DNA of 64,000 nt, from NCBI RefSeq assembly GCF_001455205.1, contig NZ_CP013341.1:992001-1056000 (forward strand), in the 5' to 3' direction. This document shows, one piece after another, positions 54,767 through 64,000 of this stretch (position 1 is its first letter; each line of letters opens with the position of its first letter). The notes below the pieces were generated by a model. The model saw nothing but the letters and a program-made list of their open reading frames with translations. It made no database searches and was not told the origin of the DNA. This stretch comes from Nitrosomonas ureae. Its GTDB lineage: Bacteria; Pseudomonadota; Gammaproteobacteria; Burkholderiales; Nitrosomonadaceae. The position numbers and the translations under genes were made by a program.

Positions 54767-56338
54767 TTAACCGAGTTGGATAATTCTGGCTACGGAAGGA
54801 ACGCCCGAGGCATTCCAGACAAATAGCAAATAATAACCCGGCGGCGCCAGATTGGGTGATGCGGGTGACTGCACCGTCACGATGTTTGCCATCTCTGAAA
54901 CCGGCAGGTCAAAAAATCGGGTTTCCTGGTTGAATGCATGCGTGACTGCACCAGCGCGCACCAATGTTACCCTGGCGATACTTTCGCTCGCTTCGACTGA
55001 AAATTGCTGATCCCAGTTTACCAGTGTTGTCGGCGCATCAATAATATCCGGGCGTAGCGCAAATTCGCCGCTGCCATCTGTCTTGAATAAGTAAGGCGGG
55101 TAATAAATTTCACCATTGAGCTGTGTCAACGGGCCTTGCGCACCGCCGCCGCCGGTAATTACCGTTCCATCCAGAAGCAGAAGAGACGCGGAGTGATACA
55201 AACGGGCCGTGGCCGCGCTTGCAACGGTTTCCCATGTATTCGTATCCGGATCCCATAATTCCGTATCCAGGGCGGCACCGACCAGATCGTTACCTGTCGA
55301 TGAACCGCCATTGACCCAAACCTGACCATTCGCCAGCACGGTTGCCGTGCCAAATTGACGGTCTTTTGCCAAGTAACCTGCGGCAGAAACCGCAGGCTTA
55401 ACAGGATCGTTGAGATCAACACTCACAGCTTTTCGATACTTGCGGATGGTAAGGATCTTTCCAGGCGCATACATCACACTCGATAAGCTGGCTTGGCTCG
55501 GCTCAATCTTAGTGCTGTATTTCGTCAGCACACCATCACCGGAGGTATCCAGGCTATACATCTTTCCATTGGGAGCAAGAATAAACAGATTTCCCTGAGG
55601 ATTGACCCAAGCTCTTGGGTAAAACCAAGAGGCTGCCCCCAATGCGCCATACGCATAATCGCTGGATGCCGAATTAAGCGTGCGCCAACTCCCATCAACC
55701 GCGCGCACTTCCGGTATGGGTGAAAATGTAGCCACGGTTGCGGGAATCTTTTTTGTTCCTTTATAGAATCTGTCATTGCGCCCACCCAGCACAGCATGTT
55801 CACCATTGGGGAGCGTAACCGCCGTCGCATACCAGCGTTTAAACGCCATGCTTTGGGTCTGGCGCATCAGCGTATCCGTAGCGGGATCAAAGATATTTAC
55901 ATCGCTATTGGCATAGTTTCGAATATTATTTACCCGCGCATCACCTCCGAGGATGAGCGCCTGACCGCTCCCGGGAATATGCGCTTGCCCCGCGCAAAAA
56001 ATATCAGTATCAGTCGTATTGGGTAATACTTCGAATGCATCCATCCCGGTTCCCATGGATGGATCCCAAATCACATAATGCATTTTACCGCCTTGCGTAC
56101 CATTGGTGTTGGAACCGTAAGCAAACACCCTTCCATCCGGCATAAGCATCATAGCGGTAGGAATAATCGGCCAGTCATGTAATGGACCAAACTCACCCTC
56201 ACTATGCGCCGTTGACTCTGACGCCACGGCAGATGACACTCCACCGAATCCCGGCAGCAGCCACATCAAGCTGAAAAAAAACAGCGCTTTTAGATACCTT
56301 TCTCGCTGCGCAAAAGGAAAAAACCTAACTGCGATCAT
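54767..56338 (-). CDS. Secreted galactose/glyoxal oxidase-like kelch protein with DUF1929-type C-terminus
   Basis: 523 residues: a signal peptide (ALFFFSLMWLLPGFG to AVAS, cleavage near 40), a seven-blade kelch propeller and a C-terminal immunoglobulin-like DUF1929 domain. Likely copper-radical-oxidase residues are present: Cys115 in IFCAGQ, Tyr170 in RWYATAVTL, Tyr381-His382 in RLYHSASLLLLDG, and His467 in VTHAFNQETRF. In galactose oxidase these hold copper and the Cys-Tyr crosslink that oxidises alcohols to aldehydes with release of H2O2. The substrate is unknown. It would act in the periplasm or outside the cell. Confidence 0.85.
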   Translation of the reverse strand: MIAVRFFPFAQRERYLKALFFFSLMWLLPGFGGVSSAVASESTAHSEGEFGPLHDWPIIPTAMMLMPDGRVFAYGSNTNGTQGGKMHYVIWDPSMGTGMDAFEVLPNTTDTDIFCAGQAHIPGSGQALILGGDARVNNIRNYANSDVNIFDPATDTLMRQTQSMAFKRWYATAVTLPNGEHAVLGGRNDRFYKGTKKIPATVATFSPIPEVRAVDGSWRTLNSASSDYAYGALGAASWFYPRAWVNPQGNLFILAPNGKMYSLDTSGDGVLTKYSTKIEPSQASLSSVMYAPGKILTIRKYRKAVSVDLNDPVKPAVSAAGYLAKDRQFGTATVLANGQVWVNGGSSTGNDLVGAALDTELWDPDTNTWETVASAATARLYHSASLLLLDGTVITGGGGAQGPLTQLNGEIYYPPYLFKTDGSGEFALRPDIIDAPTTLVNWDQQFSVEASESIARVTLVRAGAVTHAFNQETRFFDLPVSEMANIVTVQSPASPNLAPPGYYLLFVWNASGVPSVARIIQLG

Positions 56339-56645
56339 TCAATATCCTCACTATCCAATTCCTCATTATTCAACCAACGCACAGTTCGTTTCACTTGTTG
56401 ATTCGATCAACATACCACCCGTGAACCGTTAATGCCGCATATAGTACACAGGTTGTGTTGAGGAAGATAAAGAAGATTGTCACTGATTAGATAAGAGAAA
56501 TGTCCTATTACATAGCATCGGAAAATGCCAATAGGATAGATAAAACGGGCTTTGGTTGAATACTGACTAAAAACGGATGCGCAATTACTGAGCAAGACTG
56601 ATCAGTACAGATTATCCTTCCAGGCTTTGGAGAAAAAAATCAGAT
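56339..56645. other. Gene-poor stretch with a toxin stump
   Basis: This gap contains the truncated yoeB-like start (56602-56649) listed below and an open minus frame at 56407-56595 without family resemblance. I see no promoter for the oxidase gene that stands out. Confidence 0.4.
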
Positions 56646-56649
56646 TCAT
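56602..56649 (-). pseudogene. Truncated YoeB-type toxin start
   Basis: An ATG overlapping the antitoxin stop by the normal ATGA junction reads MNLIFFSKAWKDNLY, the opening of YoeB toxins (whose next residue is Trp), and then TGA. The following DNA does not look like the rest of YoeB. The toxin is dead, probably by a TGG-to-TGA change plus loss of its remaining part. Confidence 0.6.
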
Positions 56650-56897
56650 TCCATCAATTCTTGCTTGATACCTTTCCCTGCTTCAAGCTCAACAATGGAT
56701 TCCAGTAAATACCGTGCATTAGCTGGAGAACGCAGTAAATAAATTGTCTCTTCCATTGCCTGATAATCTTCCAAGGAAATCATTACTACGGACGCTTCTA
56801 TTTTGCGTGTAATAATCACCGGTGCATGGTCATTGCAAACTTGCTCCATTATTTTAGCTAAATTAGCACGGGCTGTTGTATAACTGATTGCATTCAT
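56646..56897 (-). CDS. Phd/YefM-family antitoxin
   Basis: 83 residues from ATG 56897 (the longer frame to 56942 has no family match in its first 15 residues). MNAISYTTARANLAKIMEQV, then DHAPVIITRKIEASVVMISL and EDYQAMEETIYLL, are the YefM/Phd hallmarks. It normally binds DNA and neutralises a YoeB toxin. Only a 15-codon stump of that toxin follows, so this is an orphan antitoxin, perhaps kept as an anti-addiction gene or not yet lost. Confidence 0.9.
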   Translation of the reverse strand: MNAISYTTARANLAKIMEQVCNDHAPVIITRKIEASVVMISLEDYQAMEETIYLLRSPANARYLLESIVELEAGKGIKQELME

Positions 56898-56958
56898 AGA
56901 AATCTCATTTAAAAATATAGATAGTCCAAGTCCAACCTGCAAAATTCAATGCGTCAAC

Positions 56959-59181
56959 TTAAATACTAGTCTCATCAATCCATGCTTCAGAAAAGTCTAT
57001 ATCCAAAATATTTTTCAATAACTTAATGTATTTTCCGCTATCCTCACACAAATTTCTGACTTCGACTTTTAGACGTCTCATATCCGAATCATAAAGCTTC
57101 ATCCGGTCACTCTTTAAAGCAAAGGCAAACTCCAATGCTGCCTCCCCTTGCTGGCGAGAATTCATTCTAAATATCCCAGAAAGTATGTCAGTCATACGTC
57201 GACTAACTCCTTCATGAGATGAATAATCAAGCTCAATTGGGTGTGCTGCACGTAATAGTGCAGCTTGTATTACACCATCGTTGTAACGGGCAAAATTCTC
57301 CGGATCGAGTATAACTTGCTGGAAAGTATCAGATGCCAATCGATCATCGTCATCTTTGAATTTATTGAATTCTCTAGCATGCTGAAGTGTCAAAGCTGCA
57401 GTTAGTAATACAGCTACAGAATGATCTGTCCCCAAGTCATACTCAGCTTTCCAAAATGCGAAATCTTTGCGCAACTTTAAATTTCCCTCATTTTGCAAAG
57501 TGGCAGGCAAGAAAGCATTCTGACTTAAACCTTGTTTTTGCCGCAATTCATCAACCCGTTCTCCAAGATAAGGAAAACCTCTCCATCTGCCAAATAAATC
57601 TATTTCAGCCTTATATGTATCTTCGACAGTACGACCTATTGCAAGGCTTTCCATAATGGAAACATTGATCACTGATTTATTTGCTGAAAATCTGAGGTTT
57701 TTCTTGAGCTGTTCACAATCATTAATTGACTCTGTCAATTGAAAGCCAATCATGTAATGACGAGCACCATCATGAAGATCACGCAGATCTCTACTTATTG
57801 ATAGTAATCTCGTTCCACGGCCAATTACTGCAGCTACAATGAGCAGAGCCTTTACCTTATCTAAAGGTGAATTTTCCAACTCACGGGCACTAATAACCTT
57901 TAAAGCTTCTTTTTCCTTTCTTATCTCCTTAACACGAATCGCACATTTCTCAGCCAATTTTTTAGAAGTCTTATCATCTTGATGCACGATAGCTTGGACA
58001 GAAAGAGGAACACACTGCATGATCTCTTTTTCAAAAAAGAGATCAAAATCATCACTTTTAAGTAATTGCTCACCATCAACAAAAATGGGACGTATTTTAC
58101 TTCCTACATCTCCTACCTTCATGAGTGAAAACAATTTCAACTCAGAATATTTTGATCCAATCTCAAACCATCTTTTTTGTCTATGAGCCGATACCTTTAA
58201 CAATACCTGCTTAAGCGGCACATCCTCGCGAGTAAAACCTTCCCCAACAATACGCAAATCACGTAACCCTAATTGATCCTCATTGCTGTTTATCGAATCC
58301 ACTTCATTGAATGCATATATAGCTTGTTCACTATCTACAGCATTTTTAAAAGTGATCAGTGTTATCACTTCCGAGGAGTAACAGCGTGTGCTTTTTTGCC
58401 AATCTCTTTGCATCGTCATAGAAGATGATGCAGAAATAATGCAAAGAGAAGTACCTTGTAGAGGAATTGGTATATTTCTAATCCCGCCATAAGAATGAAA
58501 ACTTTCAACCCTAGGTCGAGGTTTCTCATAAAGTTCGTGATAAAGTTCGCGTAAGACATAGGCTAAGCTAGCAATTCCCATGGTATCAATGAAGATAACC
58601 CTTATTGATTCCTGAGTTTCTTTTTCGCGCTTGGCAATTCTGCCTAGAATCGCAAAAGCAAGAAATTGAACACGTTCAGTTTCATAAAGAGCTTCTTCAG
58701 CACGTAAAAAATACTTTGAACGATTTTTTGATGGCTTAACAAAGATAAAACCAGCTGGGGCAGGTACTAAAACATTTGGTGTATTAAATAATGTCTGTAG
58801 TCCTTCACGAAAAATCTTTTCTTGATACTTTGTTTCAATCAAAGGTAAAGAATTACGCTGATTCTTTACATATTTTGGCTTTCCCAAGTTTCCTAACTGG
58901 TCTATCTTACAAATTGCTACACATACTTTTGAGCTGGCACGTTCAAGCGCCTGTTTTACACCTTCATCCGTTTTAAATACTTCAGATAACTGTTCGAATT
59001 CACTGGGAATGCAAACAAAGACGATAGCGTCAGGAAAAAGAGCTCGCCGCAACGCTTGTGTTAAACAATCAGCCAAATCTGCTGGGCTAACGATACCCGG
59101 AGACTTAAATAAGAATCGATAGTCCAAGACAGGATCGTTATTCTCCTCATCTCGAATATCTATTGGAAAATATCCTCGCAT
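56959..59181 (-). CDS. Large uncharacterised protein with phosphoribosyltransferase-like segments, partner of the GHKL ATPase
   Basis: 740 residues, cytosolic by composition. I do not recognise a named family. Two Rossmann-like segments stand out. One is residues about 165-280 (IRVIFIDTMGIASLAYVLRE, then ESFHSYGGI and LCIISASSS). The other is about 435-515 (KVKALLIVAAVIGRGTRLLS, ISRDLRDL). The hydrophobic strand plus glycine-rich turn recalls phosphoribosyltransferase folds, but no full PRPP loop is seen. The C-terminal 200 residues are helical. It begins 2 bp after the ATPase gene, so the pair is co-translated. AT-rich DNA differs from neighbours, suggesting transfer. A defence or conflict role is inference. 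Confidence 0.6.
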   Translation of the reverse strand: MRGYFPIDIRDEENNDPVLDYRFLFKSPGIVSPADLADCLTQALRRALFPDAIVFVCIPSEFEQLSEVFKTDEGVKQALERASSKVCVAICKIDQLGNLGKPKYVKNQRNSLPLIETKYQEKIFREGLQTLFNTPNVLVPAPAGFIFVKPSKNRSKYFLRAEEALYETERVQFLAFAILGRIAKREKETQESIRVIFIDTMGIASLAYVLRELYHELYEKPRPRVESFHSYGGIRNIPIPLQGTSLCIISASSSMTMQRDWQKSTRCYSSEVITLITFKNAVDSEQAIYAFNEVDSINSNEDQLGLRDLRIVGEGFTREDVPLKQVLLKVSAHRQKRWFEIGSKYSELKLFSLMKVGDVGSKIRPIFVDGEQLLKSDDFDLFFEKEIMQCVPLSVQAIVHQDDKTSKKLAEKCAIRVKEIRKEKEALKVISARELENSPLDKVKALLIVAAVIGRGTRLLSISRDLRDLHDGARHYMIGFQLTESINDCEQLKKNLRFSANKSVINVSIMESLAIGRTVEDTYKAEIDLFGRWRGFPYLGERVDELRQKQGLSQNAFLPATLQNEGNLKLRKDFAFWKAEYDLGTDHSVAVLLTAALTLQHAREFNKFKDDDDRLASDTFQQVILDPENFARYNDGVIQAALLRAAHPIELDYSSHEGVSRRMTDILSGIFRMNSRQQGEAALEFAFALKSDRMKLYDSDMRRLKVEVRNLCEDSGKYIKLLKNILDIDFSEAWIDETSI

Positions 59182-59183
59182 GA

Positions 59184-60350
59184 TTACTTCTTACTGGATA
59201 ATGGAATGAGGATGGAAAACGATGTACCAACCGTTCTTGGTAACTCCTTCCTGTTGTTAAGCCAATGACTTGGTGCAAATACTTGTTTTGAATTACCTGA
59301 AAAGCTTTGATATAAACAAAGTCGGCCAGTTCTTAATCGAAGTAAAGCCTTTAGCTTAACCAAGCTTTTTATTACAGTATTAAGTCCAATTCCTGTGCCA
59401 CTAATATTTTTAGTAGTTTTCCCAAGCTCAAAGGCTTCCCTAACTAACTTTTCTTCTGAATCAATTGAAATATTCTCAATTTTATCCTTTGGACTGACAT
59501 GTGATAACCATCTCTTAGCTATACCTGGGCCGTTATCAATAACGGTCACCTCAAGAAAATCAATTATTTTGGTAGCTGTATAATCTAGTAGCGCCTTTTG
59601 ATAAAACAAACGATGAGGCACGTCACTTAGTGTTTTTATTGAATCTGTATCATTCGGGTTAAATGTAATATATTTTGCAATAATGCTTCTTACATTTGGA
59701 TATTCCCAATAATATTCTTTACCGCATTCATCTGAAGTTGCATGATCATTGGTATTTTCAAATAGCTCACGAATGAGCAAGCTAATTGTTTGGATATGTG
59801 CTTCTGGCAAGCGTCGAAGAGCAGATGGATCACAACAATTTATAAGTTGTTGTGTCAGCAGTTCGAAATCCTTAATTCCACGCAATCCTTCCGAAGTGGG
59901 TCGTTCGTACAGTGGTAATAGAAATTCATTTCTTGCGCCTGCAAAACAAGCAAGAATTGCACCTCGTCCATTCATCGTTTCTCGCAATTTGCTTGTTTGC
60001 ATAGCCTCGATATATGGAGTTGCTTGAGCTAGAACTTCAGATTTTCTTAAATTGTTACCCTTAGAGTCAACTAAATTCGGGGCCAGATAACATGCAGTTA
60101 ATCCATGCGGTTGATGTAATAGTTTTGCATATGATAAAGCTCCAATAATCTGATTATATGGCAATAATTTATTTTCTCTATTGCTGCGCGACCAAGTAGC
60201 AATAAATTGAATTATTGCAGAAGTAATTCCAAAACTTCCCCCTTGTTTCAGGTGTTCTGGTAAACGAATATCAATGGGCTTTTCACTTTGTAGCTTTAAG
60301 TACAAATCTTCAATCTCTATAAGAGTAAGATTTGATTTGAGTAAAATCAT
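59184..60350 (-). CDS. GHKL-fold (Hsp90/histidine-kinase-like) ATPase, first gene of a two-gene system
   Basis: 388 residues. The ATPase motifs are complete: N-box RELFENTNDHA (194-204), G1 DNGPGIA (272-278), G2 GTGIGL (318-323) and a late GTSF (375-378). There is no phospho-acceptor histidine domain, no receiver and no membrane helix, so it is not a standard sensor kinase. The N-terminal 190 residues are not recognised. It is followed after 2 bp by the 740-residue protein. The ATPase may act as an ATP-driven clamp or switch that controls its partner. Function is unknown. Confidence 0.75.
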   Translation of the reverse strand: MILLKSNLTLIEIEDLYLKLQSEKPIDIRLPEHLKQGGSFGITSAIIQFIATWSRSNRENKLLPYNQIIGALSYAKLLHQPHGLTACYLAPNLVDSKGNNLRKSEVLAQATPYIEAMQTSKLRETMNGRGAILACFAGARNEFLLPLYERPTSEGLRGIKDFELLTQQLINCCDPSALRRLPEAHIQTISLLIRELFENTNDHATSDECGKEYYWEYPNVRSIIAKYITFNPNDTDSIKTLSDVPHRLFYQKALLDYTATKIIDFLEVTVIDNGPGIAKRWLSHVSPKDKIENISIDSEEKLVREAFELGKTTKNISGTGIGLNTVIKSLVKLKALLRLRTGRLCLYQSFSGNSKQVFAPSHWLNNRKELPRTVGTSFSILIPLSSKK

Positions 60351-60435
60351 TTTTGTCTTATCAGATTGAATTAAAATTTTCTGTAAATGCTCGAATGGAG
60401 ATACAGAAATAAAATAGATTGCTAGTTGTCAAGAC

Positions 60436-60765
60436 TTACCCCGAAACACACCACACTTTATTCTTCCCCATCTCTTCATGCACCCACACCGGATCAAGGT
60501 CTGCACCATTCGGCCAAGTGAGTGCGCCGAGTTCTATGCGAACCTGATTGAATAATTTTTTATCTTGCAGCCCAGCAAATATACCCGCCAGTTCGCTGGA
60601 AATTAGTCGCGACATATCGACAATACCGGTCGTACCATCGTTACAGGTAACAGAGAGACAATAATTAGGCAGCACAGTAACGGTGCGTACACGCCATGGT
60701 GCCGACGATGTTATTCCAGCGGCGCAATTTTCTTGGGTAATTGTTTCTGTTGACATAGGTTCCAA
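60436..60765 (-). CDS. DUF2442-type protein
   Basis: 109 residues (start 60765 or ATG 60756). RVRTVTVLPNYCLSVTCNDG, TTGIVDMSRLIS and ELGALTWPNGADLDPVWVHE are typical DUF2442. It overlaps the end of the DUF4160 gene, the usual arrangement, and the pair has been suggested to be toxin-antitoxin-like. Neither activity is shown for this sequence. Confidence 0.85.
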   Translation of the reverse strand: MEPMSTETITQENCAAGITSSAPWRVRTVTVLPNYCLSVTCNDGTTGIVDMSRLISSELAGIFAGLQDKKLFNQVRIELGALTWPNGADLDPVWVHEEMGKNKVWCVSG

Positions 60766-60971
60766 TCCTCCATTAATTCAGCTTGATATTGTGCTGCCCA
60801 CTCCAGCACCAGAGCAAGCGCACGTTTCGGTAGGCTACCTTTAATGATTTCCAGTGTTCGAATATCAATCAATGCTTCATATTCCGCATACAATGCATGA
60901 AAATGCGGTGGCCCATGTTCCCGCCAAAACATTTGGATCACTATCCCAAAAAATTGGCTGATTGTTGGCAT
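60711..60971 (-). CDS. DUF4160-type protein
   Basis: 86 residues. MPTISQFFGIVIQMFWREHG followed by PPHFHALYAEYEALIDIRTL is the family signature, with the conserved HxxPHFH core. Its end overlaps the DUF2442 start by about 50 bp, so they are co-expressed. It may be the toxin-like half of a small module; this is a proposal from context only. Confidence 0.87.
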   Translation of the reverse strand: MPTISQFFGIVIQMFWREHGPPHFHALYAEYEALIDIRTLEIIKGSLPKRALALVLEWAAQYQAELMEDWNLCQQKQLPKKIAPLE

Positions 60972-61024
60972 ATTGCTTTCCGTTTTTTATCGTTCTCTAT
61001 GAGGGTAGAAGGCAGGCCCGAATA

Positions 61025-62689
<1,665 letters not shown>

Positions 62690-62799
62690 GGGATTAAATA
62701 ATCGTATTTGATGAAAAAAAGGTTATGAATACTTGAAACAATAATGAAAGAGTGTAACGCACGCGCCTGAGCATTGAAAGCAGGGACGCAGGATTATCG

Positions 62800-63027
62800 T
62801 TAATCGCTGACGCGGCGGATCGACACGAATTTATGGTTTTCATCAAAAACCAATTCAAACGTGCCATAAACACCTTGGTTCTGCACCACGGAACGCAACA
62901 CATTGGCCGGAAAATGAATGATGCGGCCATCCGTGGTCGTCGCCGCCACCGTATCCACTTCCCCCTCATAGTAGTATAAAAGCTGATACGCAGGAATTTT
63001 GAGTACAACGTGCAAGCGTTGATACAT
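62800..63027 (-). CDS. DUF2835 family protein
   Basis: 75 residues from ATG 63027, which has GAGGGGG upstream; the longer open frame to 63138 lies within the pseudouridine synthase gene. It reads MYQRLHVVLKIPAYQLLYYY, IIHFPANVLRSVVQNQGVYG and FELVFDENHKFVSIRRV, matching the small DUF2835 family of unknown role. It follows the rluF-type gene after 31 bp and may be co-transcribed. Confidence 0.82.
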   Translation of the reverse strand: MYQRLHVVLKIPAYQLLYYYEGEVDTVAATTTDGRIIHFPANVLRSVVQNQGVYGTFELVFDENHKFVSIRRVSD

Positions 63028-63058
63028 CGGCCCCCTCACTGATTTCAAGGAATCATCG

Positions 63059-63799
63059 TCAAAACTTCTCGCCATCCTCCAGATAGCGCCATTGCCCTTC
63101 GGGTAGATTACCCAGCTTGACTTTGCCGATGCGCACACGCTTCAAGCCGGTCACTTTCAGATTAACCAGCTCGCACATGCGGCGGATTTGGCGTTTTTTT
63201 CCTTCCTGCAGGATAAAGCGCAATTGATCCTGATTCAGCCATGTCACGCTTGCTGGTTTCAATGGTTGGCCGTCCAGGCTAAGCCCGTGATTCAGCAGCG
63301 CCAGTTTTTCCCGCGGTAAAACTCCTTCGACCCGCACCAGATATTCTTTTTCGATATTGGAATCCTCACCGATCAGTTGCTTGGCAATGCGTCCATCCTG
63401 TGTCAGCACCAGCAAGCCTTGCGAATCGATATCCAGACGCCCGGCGGGCGCCAGGTTTTTTAAATGCGACGCCTGAAATCGCTTGACTGGTTGCGTCGGT
63501 TGCTTGGGTATAAACTGATTTTCCGGTTTGATCAGCACAATAGCCGGCCGGTAACCCGGTTCCGGCTGCCCGGACACATAGCCAACCGGTTTGTTGAGCA
63601 AGATAGTAACTAGATTAGTTTGCTGCGCTTGCGCCGCTTTGTTCAATTTTATTTTTTGTGTGGGATAAATCTTAGTTCCCAGCTCGGAAATCTGTTCCCC
63701 ATCGACAAACACCCATCCCAACTCAATATAGCGATCCGCTTCACGGCGCGAGCATAGGCCTTGTTCGGACATCAGTTTTGATAAGCGGATTTTCTCCAT
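63059..63799 (-). CDS. rluF: 23S rRNA pseudouridine synthase of the RsuA/RluF family
   Basis: 246 residues. An N-terminal S4 RNA-binding domain (RLSKLMSEQGLCSRREADRY) is followed by the synthase domain with the catalytic aspartate in AGRLDIDSQGLLVLT (Asp123) and GKKRQIRRMCELVNLKV near the end. It converts uridine to pseudouridine in rRNA. RluF is the closest type by length and motifs, but RluB/RluE cannot be wholly ruled out. Confidence 0.85.
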   Translation of the reverse strand: MEKIRLSKLMSEQGLCSRREADRYIELGWVFVDGEQISELGTKIYPTQKIKLNKAAQAQQTNLVTILLNKPVGYVSGQPEPGYRPAIVLIKPENQFIPKQPTQPVKRFQASHLKNLAPAGRLDIDSQGLLVLTQDGRIAKQLIGEDSNIEKEYLVRVEGVLPREKLALLNHGLSLDGQPLKPASVTWLNQDQLRFILQEGKKRQIRRMCELVNLKVTGLKRVRIGKVKLGNLPEGQWRYLEDGEKF

Positions 63800-63906
63800 G
63801 AAGCGTTATAATGTTGGCAGTAAAAAGAATGAATGGAAAATTTGCATTGCCCTTATTATAAAGGTAATCAAACGATCGTTTTTAATCTCTTCCGGGTTTA
63901 ATTCCT

Positions 63907-63982
63907 CGCCCCTCGGGGCGAAGGCTGGTTGAAAACCAGCAGTCTGAAGAGCGCTTTTAATACCTCGCTGCTTGCGGCGGGG
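63907..63982. repeat. Cluster of three hairpins
   Basis: In 76 bp there are three stem-loops: CGCCCC/GGGGCG (63907-63920), GCTGGTT/AACCAGC (63924-63940, loop GAA) and CCTCGC/GCGGGG (63963-63982, with one G-U pair). The last resembles the hairpin at 25283-25302. They lie upstream of the rluF gene. They could be a REP/BIME-type repeat array, a terminator of a gene beyond the window, or a structured RNA. Nothing else is seen between 63800 and 64000. Confidence 0.6.
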
Positions 63983-64000
63983 TGCTTTATTAACATTATC

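Noticed and set aside
56407..56595. 62-codon minus frame as the rest of the YoeB toxin
   Set aside because: It follows the stump in the same frame after the TGA but shows none of the YoeB C-terminal motifs.

Overview
The window looks like chromosome of a betaproteobacterium, most likely an ammonia oxidiser of the Nitrosomonas group. This rests on moderate GC content, a betaproteobacterial division/cell-wall cluster and protein style; it is an inference, since no ammonia- or nitrite-oxidation gene lies here. The backbone is housekeeping DNA, interrupted by at least three accessory stretches rich in insertion-sequence debris, toxin-antitoxin genes and hypothetical genes.

Layout. 1-3.4 kb: partial gshA (glutamate-cysteine ligase), a LysR regulator and a glutathione S-transferase, with a 66-bp regulatory sequence present as two inverted copies around the regulator. 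3.4-13.3 kb: signalling and stress genes (a SAM/cyclase/AAA/TPR protein, a UspA-ABC1 kinase fusion, an HD protein, a metallo-beta-lactamase-fold hydrolase, a DJ-1/AraC regulator) with decayed fragments between them. 13.5-17 kb: accessory stretch with a membrane methyltransferase, a complete but frame-broken IS5-family element, a ParE/RHH toxin-antitoxin pair, the 3' half of a tRNA-Met and IS3-family remnants. 17-25.1 kb: a VOC protein, an M48 lipoprotein protease, dodecin, leuS-lptE-holA and a PAS chemoreceptor preceded by a perfect FNR-type palindrome.

25.4-43.1 kb: complete dcw cluster on the minus strand, mraZ-rsmH-ftsL-ftsI-murE-murF-mraY-murD-ftsW-murG-murC-murB-ddl-ftsQ-ftsA-ftsZ, tightly packed with many 1-10 bp overlaps, and headed by three TGGG-type MraZ operator repeats. 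It makes lipid II and the septal machinery as one unit. 43.4-51.6 kb: a DNA glycosylase, an IS3 orfA relic, then an RND efflux operon (outer-membrane channel, FMN reductase, adaptor, pump, DUF192). The adaptor and the pump are each broken by one extra T in a poly-T tract. 51.7-56.3 kb: an RhlE helicase, a methyltransferase, a MazG-like hydrolase and a secreted copper-radical-oxidase-like kelch protein.

56.5-61 kb: the most interesting accessory block. A GHKL (Hsp90/histidine-kinase-fold) ATPase gene is followed 2 bp later by a 740-residue protein with phosphoribosyltransferase-like segments. Around them are an intact Phd antitoxin with a yoeB toxin stump and a DUF4160/DUF2442 pair. The setting suggests a defence or conflict system, but no function can be proved from sequence. 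The window ends with ettA, a DUF2835 protein, an RluF-type pseudouridine synthase and a cluster of GC-rich hairpins.
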